From contig JAPEIS010000006.1 in NCBI GenBank assembly GCA_029531795.1, positions 2,356,001 to 2,420,000 of the forward strand: a DNA stretch of 64,000 bases. The letters run 5' to 3'. The DNA is from Sclerotinia nivalis (lineage: Eukaryota > Ascomycota > Leotiomycetes > Helotiales > Sclerotiniaceae). Position 1 is the first letter of the stretch, and each line of letters begins with the position of its first letter. The position numbers and the translations under genes are program-made. The notes beneath the pieces were generated by a model. That model made no database searches. It had not been told where the DNA came from and was given only the letters and a program-made list of their open reading frames with translations. This document shows positions 37,503 to 49,700 of the stretch, piece by piece.

Positions 37503-39325
37503 AGCTTAGCACTGGCTTAATCATCAGGCTTGAGACTCTCGTGTAGAGGGCGCGAATTATATATTAAGGAGATTACATCCTAGTGGGATATTTCTGGGCA
37601 TTATCTACTAAGTCAGCCAGCTTCCATATATTCTAATATGCACCATATTATCAATCTTCACTTCTCATCACATCATGACCGCCGCAGGGTTCCCAATACC
37701 CCGAATTATAATCCAGATTTGATATTTTCGATGTTTGAGAGAGCATGAATCTTTGGAAGTTTGAATACGGTGTGACACTTATTGCAAATGAACTCGATGT
37801 TCTGGATGGTTATAACGTTTGATATGGACTCAATATATCAATCAAAATCAGTACATCCAGCCTCTCCCCCATTTCATTCTCAATCGGCCATACCGAGCAC
37901 CAAAACCCCAGTAGCCTCGCTCTCCCTCGCTCCAAATAATAGGAGATTTTCACGACCCATGAATCCGAGCACCCATTACTATGCGATGTGGAGGAAAAAA
38001 CAGCATTATCACGAGAGGTTCGAATGATACAAAATTGGAAATCATCATCAATGTTAACACATTTATCTAGCGTATAAAAACGAATCGGAAATTCCCTCGA
38101 ACATATTCATCTATCGTGACAACAATCCCGATTTCATTAACAAACTGGTGAACCATGATGATTTCGAATATGAATGAGCAATAGGGCCGTAATATCAACA
38201 CTCAACACTCAATACAAAATTAAGGGTTGAGAATCTCTCATTGTAAAATTGCAGCTTAGAGTATCAAGAGAACTAAGATCTCCTTTCAGTCTTAACTTTG
38301 ATGCAAGATCTAGCTATACCAACCCACTCCCCCACCCCCCGAAAAAGCAAGACGCCTTCTTTAACTCATCTCATCACCTCCAAGATTTCTCGATCCGCGC
38401 CGTACAAGCAATACAATACACCACAGGTCAGTATCTAAGCGAAAGACTCCCTCGCCTCCTTAATATCATACTTCATACTTCATACTTCATATCCCACACT
38501 ATAATTACGTCTCACAACAAGAATAAACTATATACTACACCGTAAATACTCGAGTACTTATATACACGAAGAAAAAAGACTCAGAATTCATTATAAAAAA
38601 TCTTGTCCTGCAATTTATACTCCAATTTCTCATTTCTTTCTTTCGTTTTGTCCCATTCTATTTGTAGCGATAGCGATAGATGGGTTTATTTGGGTCAAAA
38701 CGCTTCCCTATACAGTACTCCAGGTTTCATGTCCATGTTTCTGTCTAGTTTCAATGCATTGTATGTTCTTTTAGATACTAGGTAGATGGATTGTTAGATA
38801 GTCCTCAAAGTCCGTAATCAACCAAACCAAACCAAACCAAAGAATTCACATACCTAGAAACCCATCCCTATTCATCTGACAAAATGATTCTATCTTATTA
38901 TGATACAAATACTCCACACTCCACACTCCACACTCCACACTTCACACTTCACACTTCACACCACCAAACTCTCCAACTCCTAATCAAAACTCAAACGAAA
39001 CTTAAACTCTAATGTATATCAAATTCCTACTATTACAATATCTGTATGTACAATCTCAATTCTCAATTAGCGCATGCCCATCCACCCCCCACCAACTCAA
39101 AAAAATCCGTAGACTATACTCCGTGTCCATAGAGTAACAAGTGATACATATCAAATGATGTACAAAGAAATGAAAGCTCGCTAGAGTATACTCCTTCATT
39201 CACCTGCCCACCTCCATCGCTCCTTCGCACCATCCATTTCTGCATGTGTTCGTCCATTACCAAAGTCGTGTCAAAGCCAATAAACATACAAGCACCAAGC
39301 CAGCAATTCATTTCACGCGTGCCAT
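37503..39325. other. Gene-free spacer with simple repeats
   Basis: Contains a small frame at 37782-38027 of mixed Pro/Ser composition with no family resemblance, several CACACTY/CATACTT simple runs, and the 3' flank of the DUF4045 gene. No supported gene. Confidence 0.5.
38911..38962 (+). repeat. ACTCCAC / ACTTCAC heptanucleotide array
   Basis: About seven tandem heptamers, the first half ACTCCAC and the second half ACTTCAC, so a single C-to-T variant spread through part of the array. Confidence 0.8.
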
Positions 39326-42300
39326 CTAACCCATCGTAGCCTCCAACGCAGCCGTCAATGGCACAACTCTCAAACTCCTCACTCTCTTCAGATCAGTCCC
39401 ACCGTGTTTCTCTCTAGGTTGCATAATAGTTGGTGCTCTTTCCTCACTCCACTTCCTAAACACACTTTTCAAATCCTTTGGTATACCCTCTATCACAACT
39501 GTGCTAACTGGTACGAAGGGACGATCTTCCATGCCGGCTGAGAGAATGCCATATTCCTGTACGAACTGCAATGCATTATTGAAGGGACCGTATTGGGATT
39601 GTGCTTTGGCACCAATGACGATGTAGATTTCGAAGAAAGCGTCGAGGATGTAGATAGCGGACGGGGAGAGGTCAGCTTGGGAGAAAGGGGTTATTTCGAC
39701 TATCTAGATAGGATATTAGTGGGAAGTGATGTAATATGGGGGAATGGAGGAAATACTTGTTCCTTGCCTGCCTTGGTAGCACAGAACAAACGCGCGGAAT
39801 ATTTGTTGTAGGCGGGCTTTAATTTCCAATGATCTGCTGATTGTGGGATTTTCTTGCAATTTTCAAATACTCTCAAGAATGATGCAGGTTCATCACCATC
39901 CTCAATTTCTTCGATATCGCCAGTCATTGATATTTCCATTCCGAGGAGCCTAGCACAGCCATGCTCTTCTGCAGTACTACCTCGACCCTTCCATAGATAT
40001 GTCTTGCCTGATGGTGAGGAGATGAGATATGGAAAGCCTGAGCATAGGACTGAGGGTGAGTAATCAACCTCATCAAATACCAACATTCCATATTGTTGTC
40101 TTGCGCAGAGAACATGAGGTGCGAGTGAATCATATTTTTTAGAGGATCCTCTCCTGACAATGATAATTCCGCCTAGAGCTTGATAAAACTCTGGAGTTTC
40201 TTTGCCTTGTCTCAACTTTACGAAATTCCCACCGAAACCTTTGGCCTCTCTCTGAGCAAACATCTCAGCACCGCTGACGACACGTTCAGAAACTTCATCT
40301 CCAATCCACCAATATACTTCTGTAACTCTTCGACCTGTTGCGTTGGTAAATGTATGTGGGCATAGGTACATTTCACGTTCAAAAAGAACACGCTCTTGAT
40401 GAGTGGGAACAGATTGTTTCTTTCCGTCCCCATACAAGTAAAACAAACTAGATTGCAATGTTCGTACAGTTGAAATGGTGTCTTGCCGGGCCATTAAAAT
40501 ACTTGCTGTATCAACGGAGTAGGTTGAAGTTGGCTTGGGTTCATCGCCGAAGAAATCAGCGAGTAGCTGCGACGCTTCAGATGCTTGAGGCACTGGGGAG
40601 TCGTCCATGCTTGGCGACCGAAGACCAGGGCTCATCACTGGTGATGTTCGTGTTTTGGTCGGAGGGATTGGAAGAGCGCGCGGGGTTGACGACCCTATTG
40701 TGGATTTTGCCCCCATTCGTAGTCCTAGGTCAATAGACTTATTTCGCTTCAATGGACTAATAGGCGGTAGACCTACACCTACTAGATTTGCTTTCTCATC
40801 TTCAAAAGACTTAATTCGTTTCATTGGACTTGTAGGGCGCAATCCTGCACCCACTAAAGCTGCCTTCTCATCTTCGTGAGTTGGTAACTTTATTGGGGAC
40901 GGTATGCGAGCAGGTTGTTCTGGAGCAGGTTGACCCCATAACGCTGCAGTATGCCTGACCGATCTGGATCGACTGAGTGGCGCTGGTTGATCAGAACGGG
41001 ACGAAAATTGCGGTGGAGTTTTTGTCGAATTTGCTTTTCTTGGGGATAAGGGAGCAGGGCGTAGCTTCGCGGTCTCTGGAGATACAGGATCATTGAATGT
41101 ACGATCTTCATAGAAATTGGTTGGGGGCGGAGATCTGGGAGGCGCTAGAGGCTGATGTTTAGGTGGATCTGGCGAAACTGTTGCCTCGAGCTTGTTGTGG
41201 TGTGCTTTTACCGTATTCTCGGGGAAATTAGCAATTTTGACTGGAGAAAGTGGTTTGGGGGCTTCCAACGATGGTGTATCCTTATTCTTTGGCGCTTCTT
41301 GTAGGAAAAGAGACCGCCTCCTCATATCTAGCTTCCGAGGTGATGAAGACTGGGAAACTGGGATGTTTTCTTGTGGCTGTTCCGTGTTCAAGGCTGAAAT
41401 CGTCTGTTTTATTGGGCTGGTAGCAGGCGATGAAGGTCTTTCAGACGTGGCAAAAGACTTGATAGAAGTTGTAACTCGAGGCTTCTCCTCCATCTTTTCT
41501 TCAGTCTTTGGCGCCGATGTAGATTGAGTTGGTGTGACTGTAGATGGCGCTTTTCGTTTCGGTCCACGAGCACGCCCTTTGGTCATATGTGTGAGTTGTG
41601 GTCCATTGTCACTTGATTCGGGATTGGTTGTCGAAGTACTCATACTGATCGTGCGCTGCGACAACGACTGGCTTGAAGACCTTGAGGTTTCACTAGCAAG
41701 TGACGGCGGGCCCCTGGCAAGTAGATCTGCGAGAGCAGGGTTAAGACGTCCAGCAAGCTTACCTCCAATTGCATTCTTTTCTTGCATGCGTGCTGGGGCA
41801 CTTGTTTCTTTGACTAAATTCGGAGTAGGGCTTACTGAAGCAGTGCGCTGTGGTGAACTGGACTCAAAAGAAGAGGCAAGTATATTAGAAACGGAGCCAT
41901 TCCTTCCCAAAGTGTTTCTTCTTTGCAATGCTTCAGGTACCGCATTTTCCCGACTTTCACCACTGGCAGATCTTGTAACCCCATTTCCTTCAGCTTGCGC
42001 CTTCTTGAAATCTTCCTTCTTTTTCAATATGGCATCTTTGAATTCGTCCTTGCGTTCAGTCTTCAGAGGCCCACCAGTAAGGTTAAGACCTGCCTTTCCA
42101 CGTGTAATATTGTCCCTCAATACGTCTGGAACCATATAACTTTGAGTCTTCGTCCTCCGAAGTTGACCAAAGACATTCTTGAATTCTGGTTCTTCTTTGG
42201 GTTTCTCATCGGCAGGTACCTGCCGTGATTTCAAAACAGAGCGGAAATCATTCTTCGGGGGAGTCACGGGCCTAATTTTCGCTGGAGTAACGGGTGAGTT

Positions 42301-44135
42301 CAGATTGGCTTTAGGTGTTGCAGATGGAGTGGATGTAAAGTTTGTATTAAGTCTTGGTGTGGTATTTGGAATAGGAGTAGAAGTAGAGGGTGTCGATGGT
42401 CTCTCGACCTTTGTAATCTCAGCCGCACTCTTACTGTCCTGGTTAATCATGCTCTCAATGTTTCGCTGTGGCGTAACACCAGGAGCAAACGGTGTTTGGA
42501 AGCCTCGAATACTAGATGGCTTTGTCAATGCGCCCGGAGGAGGAGACCTCATTAGACCGCCAATGTTTACTTCATGCTTCATCGTTTGATTTCTTCCCAA
42601 ATCGACACTTCCCTTTTGTTTTGCTCTATTAATTTCTGACATCCACGAGGGTTGCTGAGGTGGTGGCGTGGCTTTAGGCTTTGGTGATTCAGGCTTGTTC
42701 AAAGCGCTTTCGAGCCAACTAGATTTGGTAGGGCTCCATCGTCTTGGGTCCGAGGTTTTCGTAGGGCTGACAGGCAAACTATCATCTGCTGGAGGTGATT
42801 GGTTCCCATTGTCTGCCTCTTTAGCGGTGTTGGTCATGTTGCTTCTCATGGAGCCTGCTGTGCCCGGGCGATGAAGCTCACCATGGCTTGAGGTAGGTCT
42901 TGATGTGGGCCTTGAAGGAGAAGTAGATTGATTATCCATACTAGTATCGAAAGACGTATTTTTGCGATCTAATGAAGGTGATGCAACAGACCAACGCTTA
43001 TTCATACTCTCGGATCTTTTCATCATTGCACTTTGTACAAACCCACCCATTCCTTTGGTTGGGGAATTAGGTCGGTCTAGTTTATCAGGAGATATGCGGC
43101 CCTGGGAAGGTGACATTGCTAGACCTCGAATCTCCGATAGATTATCAGCAGTAGGTGGATCCAGTCTCTGGGCATCAGTCATTGGAATCGGTGATCCCGT
43201 GCCGGCACCTAGGTTACTTTGGTACGACATTCTAGAGCTGCTTCCATAGGAAATGCTATTTCTTGCTGCGGGTCTTGTTGCCGATCTTGCAGGCGTCGAA
43301 GAAGAATCTTTGACCTCATGCATTGCCTTTTCAGGAGTAGAATTGTTACGAGCCATTCCTGGCATTTGAATCGACCCGTGTATTGCTCTCTCTTCGTCTT
43401 CCACCTGGTTCTTTCTGTAAGCTGGTGAATTGACGCCTCGATCTGCAGTTTGCCTAAACCAAGCTGGATCTCTGGATGCTAGTGATTGTGCAATTTGTTC
43501 TCGAGAAGGGGTACTGTCATCGGTAGATGCGGTATTGTCGGGAGGCGGTGTGGTTGTTCTCGATAGCATTACCCTATCTGTAGTTACCATGGATAAAGGT
43601 CGACTTCGAGGTCTATCGGAAGGTTCGGGTCTGCGAGCCCATGATAAAGGTGAATTTCGTGAGGGCATAGCATCAGAGGGTGAATCTCTCATCTGCGAAC
43701 TTCGCTTGAAATCTGGAATCGAATTCATCGCCATTGTATCCACCTCGTTGTCAACAACAGTCCCGGGCCGATATTCTAAAGATTGATCCTCTGAATTTGA
43801 GATGATTTCTGATAAAGGTCTGGTAGGTGTATTCATAGGAGAAGACTTCGTTGGTGATATTGATAACGCCCTTTCTGAAAGTAAACATTAGCAAAAGGCA
43901 CATATCTGACGTATCATATTAAAGTATGGCGGGCGGGCGAAACAATGTCTCTAAAAGAAAGTTCAAATAGAAATCAATTACCAGCCCTGCGAGCTTGTCT
44001 CTCCTTTCTGCCCTGCAATATCTCTTCCTCTAACTTTCTTGTGCGGTCTTCATCTTCTTGGTCCCGTTTATTGCCCAATTCCTTGATACGCTGCAAGAAA
44101 TCATTCACATCGGGCTCTCCTTCGGTAGTCGACAT
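39326..44135 (-). CDS. DUF4045 protein with C-terminal gelsolin-like repeats
   Basis: A large fungal protein of 1549 residues in three exons: 44135-43982, 43874-39757, 39703-39326. The N-terminus (MSTTEGEPDVNDFLQRIKELGNKRDQEDEDRTRK) and the long Ser/Pro/Lys-rich disordered region match DUF4045. The last ~350 residues contain gelsolin-type folds: GGIIIVRRGSSKKYDSL, VLCARQQYGMLVFDEVDYSP-type strands, TYLWKGRGSTAEEHG, and a final repeat AIYILDAFFEIYIVIGAKAQSQYG. Gelsolin repeats usually bind actin or phosphoinositides, so an actin-linked role is a family inference. Many SPxK/SP sites suggest phospho-regulation. A 24-residue unit is tandemly repeated (see findings). The last splice gives KEQ|IVEITPFSQADLSPSA, which is in frame. 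Minus-strand neighbour of arl2. Confidence 0.88.
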
Positions 44136-44923
44136 GTTTCTACGGGAGAAGGATTATAAATGGTGTATTTTACAATACAGGACAATCCAAGTTGCAACTC
44201 AGCGGGGTAAACGCTTTTGCACGAGGGGTCGAGGTTGTTGAGTACCTCAAGGGATTGTTCTAGGTAAGGGAGATTAAAGCTTCGCTTGGTCAAGGTTTCA
44301 TAAAGTTCATAAATTCAGCTGAGCATTCATTTAAGTACGAGGTATGGATAATATTATTACCATTCTCTACAACTGTACAATTCATAAAACGTGGCATCTA
44401 TTCTATCGTAAAATATATATAGTAGGTACTTACTTGCGTTGTTCAAGAAGTCATGATGCAAACGCAGATGTATTTGCTGTACATTTCATGATAAATTTTG
44501 GAAACTCAATCTATAACTTACCAGGTATTCACCTATTCCTGCAATTTCTCAATATCTTTTTTTCCGTCTTGAGCGGTTGTCAACCAACCCGCGCTTATAC
44601 AAACAATAAGCAAGCCTTTCCCGTCTCGTAAGACAAGAAGACCCTGGCCTGGCAATCAATTTGTACAGAGTATATACGAAGGTTGTAGAACTAGTTTTAA
44701 GGTGGGCACAGAATTAATGACACTAGAGAACTCCCAAATCAAAATAAATAAAATAAACAAATAAACAAACAAACAAACAAAAACTCTTTTTTCTCGTAAC
44801 TATGTCACTAATAAATGAGTTGAATGGGATATTCCTGGTATTAATCAATTAATTGGGCCAATTTGTGATTTTCCTCATAAATCAAACCAAGGTCAAGTAA
44901 ACTTTCCAAAGCATTCAACGACC
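44136..44923. other. Spacer between the DUF4045 gene and arl2
   Basis: Promoter side of the DUF4045 gene and 3' flank of arl2. It includes an A/C simple run. No gene recognised. Confidence 0.55.
44740..44784 (+). repeat. AAAT/AAAC tetranucleotide run
   Basis: Imperfect A-rich tetranucleotides (AAAT then CAAA units) near the 3' end of arl2. Confidence 0.7.
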
Positions 44924-45786
44924 TCAATATAGAAACAATCGTTCTTTGGAGTCTTCAACTACCCAGGTCAATCCTTCATCCAAATTATCGCCTGTTATCG
45001 CGCTGCAATTAATGATGTGCCATTTGTGCGTCCGAATTTCATCTAGCACCAACATCTATTTCCGGTTAGTATGTCCGCTTCTCTTGACGACAACACTTCC
45101 CACTTCACAATTCACATCGGCATTTTTTGCAGGCTTCACTCACATCTTTAATCTCTGTCTTCGTCATACAGCCATTAACATCAGTCTTGTTCGCGAAAAC
45201 AAGGAGACTCGCACCGGAAAGTCTCTATAGAGGGTATCAGTGATTGGCGTTGCTAAAATCAATGTTTCACCATAAACGAACCTCTTCCTGGAGTAAAGCA
45301 TGCAACTCTTCCTTACAATCTTCGATACGTAAACGGTCGGTGGCATCAACCACCCATATTAAGGCATCGGTCTTCTCAAAATAGTTTCTCCAGTATGATC
45401 GGAGAGTCTTTTGTCCACCGACATCCCCTACAATTAAAAGATTTAGTGTACAAATCACTGGAAGTACTGCGAGGTAAAGAGGTAATACAAATATTCAGCT
45501 TGTAACTTCGAAAGGTCAGCGTGCTGTAACTCCTTCACGGGTGCCATAATATGTACCCAGCATGTTCAATAGTCTTGATGATGAAACCCAATGTTGGGCT
45601 CACAGTATTGACATCTTCCCCCATGATTCTTTTGACTATTGTAGTCTTGCCAGCATTATCCAGTCCGCTGTACAAAAAATAAAAAACCGATCAGTAAGGT
45701 AAAGCTCTTAGGGGAATAGCCTCATACAGCATCAAAATTCTCATCTCCTTGTCCTTAAGTCTTGCCTTGCGCAATATTGATAACAT
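44924..45786 (-). CDS. arl2: ADP-ribosylation factor-like GTPase Arl2 (Alp41/Cin4)
   Basis: Small GTPase that works with tubulin-folding cofactors in making alpha/beta-tubulin dimers. Six exons on the minus strand: 45786-45728, 45667-45557, 45505-45489 (17 nt), 45427-45282, 45224-45144, 45055-44924, giving 181 residues, matching the ~184 of the family. G1 is GLDNAGKT (21-28). The switch I region includes VSPTLGF. G3 is WDVGGQ (63-68), assembled across the exon 3/4 junction. DATDR and a G4 of NKTD (usually NKQD) follow, and G5 is NCSA. The 17-nt exon supplies YKLNI, which family comparison requires between EHAG and WDVGGQ. The N-terminus [20 protein letters not shown] lacks Gly2, so it is not N-myristoylated. 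Confidence 0.9.
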
Positions 45787-46778
45787 ATTTATCAAATCTT
45801 CTGTCTTGTCGTTGAAATTACTTTTCTTCAATGTTCATCGTAAGGCGAAGAACTGAAGCTTTCGAAAAAGGGACAAGCATAAAATCACGTGATATCTCAC
45901 AAAGTTTTGAAAGTCTCGAAATTATGGGGGATAAATGGCGTTGGAGGTGGAGTTATGGGATTGGAGATTTTTTCTAAGAATAGAAATGATCATGTATCAA
46001 TCAGTTAACACTCGTGGGTGCTGATATATTCCCGTGCGTTTGTCAGTATGCGCAACCAGATGCCAATGACTCGATGCAGCAAGATGTAGCTTCCCAATTC
46101 AAACCACACTTTCGCAATAACCTCCTCATAAAGAGATTAATCATAGTCTAATCATATGATGCGTAATCAACTTAAGTGTCATATTCTTCTCAACTTTTCC
46201 CGAATCTATTCTCATTCTGAAGTTCTAAACTGCATAGAATTTCAGTTTCCTCTTCTTCATCTCAACCATCCATCCCACTTCACTCAATTCACTCCTCCGC
46301 AACTCACCTCACCATAAACTTCCAGCAAAAGATTCGCCTCCAAACTCATCTCAATCACAAAATAAGAGACATCTCCAGCCACGACAATAAAAGTTCGCTT
46401 ACCTTGTCATCGCTTTCTGCTGAAGACATTTTCCCACAGAGTTGGTTTCGCTTTCTTTTTATTTTCTTCGACCGCTTTTCCACATACAGTTTTCCAGAAA
46501 TTTTGTATTCTACAAGATTCCTATCAAAAGAGCTTTTCTGATACCAAGCAAATCATACGCACATACTTTGTTCTCCTCACATAGGAAATTCACACTACTG
46601 TGTTCCGTTTTCTCTTTTGGACACCGCTTAACCCTCGCCCTGCAAACAACCAAATAACCAACCACTTTTATACTTTTACACATCTTTGCGAATCTTAACT
46701 GTTTTCACAAAGTACATTTGTACTCTTTATTACCATACACTTATACGCATTTACTTTTGTAATTGTATATTTGCAGCA
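45787..46778. other. Divergent spacer, arl2 / GNAT gene
   Basis: Almost 1 kb holding both promoters. The end near the GNAT gene is pyrimidine-rich with several T-runs, consistent with a fungal promoter and leader. A nine-codon minus-strand ATG frame followed by GTAAGC lies at 46431, but I could not extend it into a gene. Confidence 0.5.
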
Positions 46779-49700
46779 ATGGCAAACATTTCTAAGTTAA
46801 TTACTTCTACAGAACGAGACGAGAACTTTGAAAAGGCCCGTGTCGAACGCCTCCGTGCCATGGCATCCGAGAAGTACCAAGAATTTGAAAATGAAGTACT
46901 TGAAATCGCCGGGAAAGTAAATGGTCTCGGATCATCACGGTTCGCTGTTGGGGAACAAAAGAACTACAAGGTCACTCCAGGTGGCCCCAAGAATCTCGAT
47001 TTAGATGAGAACTCCTTATGTAGGTATACACTTTCACCATCATCAAAGATGAATGTTTCACCAAACGTAAACGACTTGGCGTCCCAGCTTTCTAAACTTG
47101 GTGGCCTAAAGAATTCTCGCTGTAAGTCTCCATTTCTATGTCGAGTATTTCGCTTGCTCATCATGTCAGTTTCTCCTGAGGTCTACGACAATGCCACCAA
47201 TCGATTCCACTCCCAAAGCAGCTCAGGAGAAAGTATCCTCAAAGAAAGTGCTGTTCTCTTCACGCCAACCAAAACGAAGAGTGGAACTTCTTCCTTGAGT
47301 GGATCGTCCCACTCATTTGCTCCAGAATCTCTCGAGGTATCACCTTCCGATGGTGGTGGGGTTTCTTTGGTCTCAGTAAGTCTTCTTGTTATGTTTCTTG
47401 GTGTCGTTGCTTACTATATTCTCAAGTCAACCCCCGCTGGTGTCAAGGATAGCGCCGCCAAGAAGCCAAACCATCAGAAGTTGTTTGAGCAGATGCTTCT
47501 TAAAGACCATGAAAATCGTATGAGCAAATTCCAAACAGTCACTCCAACCAAAGTCGACAGCGGTTATGGAGTTATCATGCTCTCAGCCTCGGTAAGCTCT
47601 TGTTTTGATCTCTGATTTCCACTGCTAACTATATACTCTCAAGTCTCCTGCCGCCGTTGTAAAAGACGCCGTCGCCAAAAATAAAATTTCTGAGAAGTTG
47701 ATGGAACAAAAACTCCGTACAGATTTGCAAAAGCGAATGGAAAAGTTTCAACCAGCCACTCCTACCAACGCAAACACCGCTAGTAATGAAAAAGCCTCAG
47801 TCGCAAGCCAGGAGCGCTCAGACATCTCCAGGGTCAGTTGCACTATCGAGGAGAAATCCATTGACGTACCTATAGTCACCAAGAGCGGCGGAGCTTCTGT
47901 CAGCGAGAAGAGCTCATCAAACAGAGCCTCCCAGGCTGTATCTGTCGCTTCTTCTATCATGAAGAAACACGACATCATAGAAATGATGGTAAAAACCGAA
48001 GCAGAGAAACATGGAACGCGAGCATCTGTCCCAGCTTCTTTTGTTGCAGCTCCTTCCGTTTCAGATTCTTCAGTTCAGGCTTCTATTTCCGGTTCACCTT
48101 TGCAAATATCTAGAGATGCTAGTGACGCAGGTAGCAAACCACTCTTATCAGCTGGCCCTACTCAGCAAGCCATCTCTGGTCCTTTCTTAATGAAGGAAAA
48201 CGAGTTTATGGCAATGCTAATGAAGGGAAAGCAAGAGAAAGACATGAAGGGAAAGCCTGTCCTTGCTTCCACACCAAGCATCAAAAAGGAAGATCCCAAA
48301 TGTACATATGACTTCTAAAACTGGGCACGTATCAATTTTAAAACTTTCAAAGCTAATCAATTATTCAACAGTGAATATCCAACAAGCGGGATCTGACTTT
48401 TCTGTCCCACAAACTCAAGACTCTACAAAGGAGGAAGTTGTTTCAAGAACCAACAATGCTGTTGAGCACAAGTCAGGTATGTCAAATCGGCACTAGCTTC
48501 AAATTCCTTCAACAGTCACTGATAGCTTTCTCCAGAACTTCCAAACATAGAAGAATCGACCTTTGCGACTCGAGTAAAGAACTCATATATTACAACAATG
48601 TCGAACAAGCCTCTCATTCCGGCGCCCATCAACAAGGTAAGCTATCTTATACTCTCTAGATATCTGCTACTTTTGACTTTCACACAATCTTAACCTTCGA
48701 TATTTCATCTTATTTTTTCATCCACCTTGTTTTCATCCCACACTTGACGCGCTCTTCAAAAAAGCGACTCTTTGCTAACGAATGATCTCGCAGTGGACCA
48801 CTTCTAAGTTGACTCAAGGCAAGGCTCTAAGCAAGGCAGATGAAGATTTCCAAACCTTCATTGCTGAAAAGAAGACTATAAATGCGGAAACACGAGCACA
48901 ACAACAACAAGCTGTTACTCAACATCTATCACCAAAACCTTCCCCGAGAAAGCCAACGCAAGCCGAAGTCAAAGCAGAAAAGCTCAAGTTAGCTGCTGGC
49001 GAAGCCAATTTCAATGCATTTCTTACTCGCCGCTTCGCAAATAGCCCGACCTCTCCATCCACGAAATTGCCTATCAACAACACCAATCCTCAAGGTTCTA
49101 CGCCAAAGAATAATAGTGAAGCCTTTGGCGTGCCAGAAGTTACCATGAAAGATGGACAAGCAATTCTTTCGGAGTTGAAGGCAGCAAGCAAAGACTTTGT
49201 TGTCACAAACGTACAAAAAATCAAGGGGGTGAATGTTTTCAACACAAATCCTTTGGATGAGAAAGTCATTAGCACAATGAACACAGCCAATAACAACCAC
49301 GCGAACACGGCTGGTAATTTGGTTACTTCCAAGGGCGAGTCTTCTCAGGACAAGATTTCTCATGTTGCTGTTCACAGTTTCACACCAAATGAGAAAAAGA
49401 ATGCCAATCACACCAATACACAAGTCAATAATCCGATCGATGGAAAGCCTTTCGACAAGAAAAGCCAAGCGGGTAGCTTACTTTCTTCGCCTCCATTTTG
49501 GTCGATCTCTAGCTTCTCTGATGTTGGAGATAAGATGGGCAATACCGCTGTTGATCCAAACGTCAAGGAAGGTGTTCGTGTAACTGCAACGCAAGAAGCC
49601 AACTTGGTCTTGTGCGATTGGGATGGTAGCTGGTGTGCGCCACCAATTTGGGAGGAGCGTGGAGCTTTCGATTCTGCTTACATTCCTTCTTATATCCATG

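Noticed and set aside
37782..38027. Small plus-strand frame (81 codons) of Pro/Ser composition
   Set aside because: No family resemblance, no splice or promoter context; cannot be told from chance.
40607..43786. Many plus-strand frames of 68-201 codons
   Set aside because: Antisense to the long DUF4045 exon; the protein evidence is on the minus strand.
46405..46431. Minus-strand ATG frame MSSAESDDK followed by a GTAAGC donor
   Set aside because: It looks like a first exon, but no downstream exon could be recognised before arl2, and the frame ends after 24 codons if unspliced.
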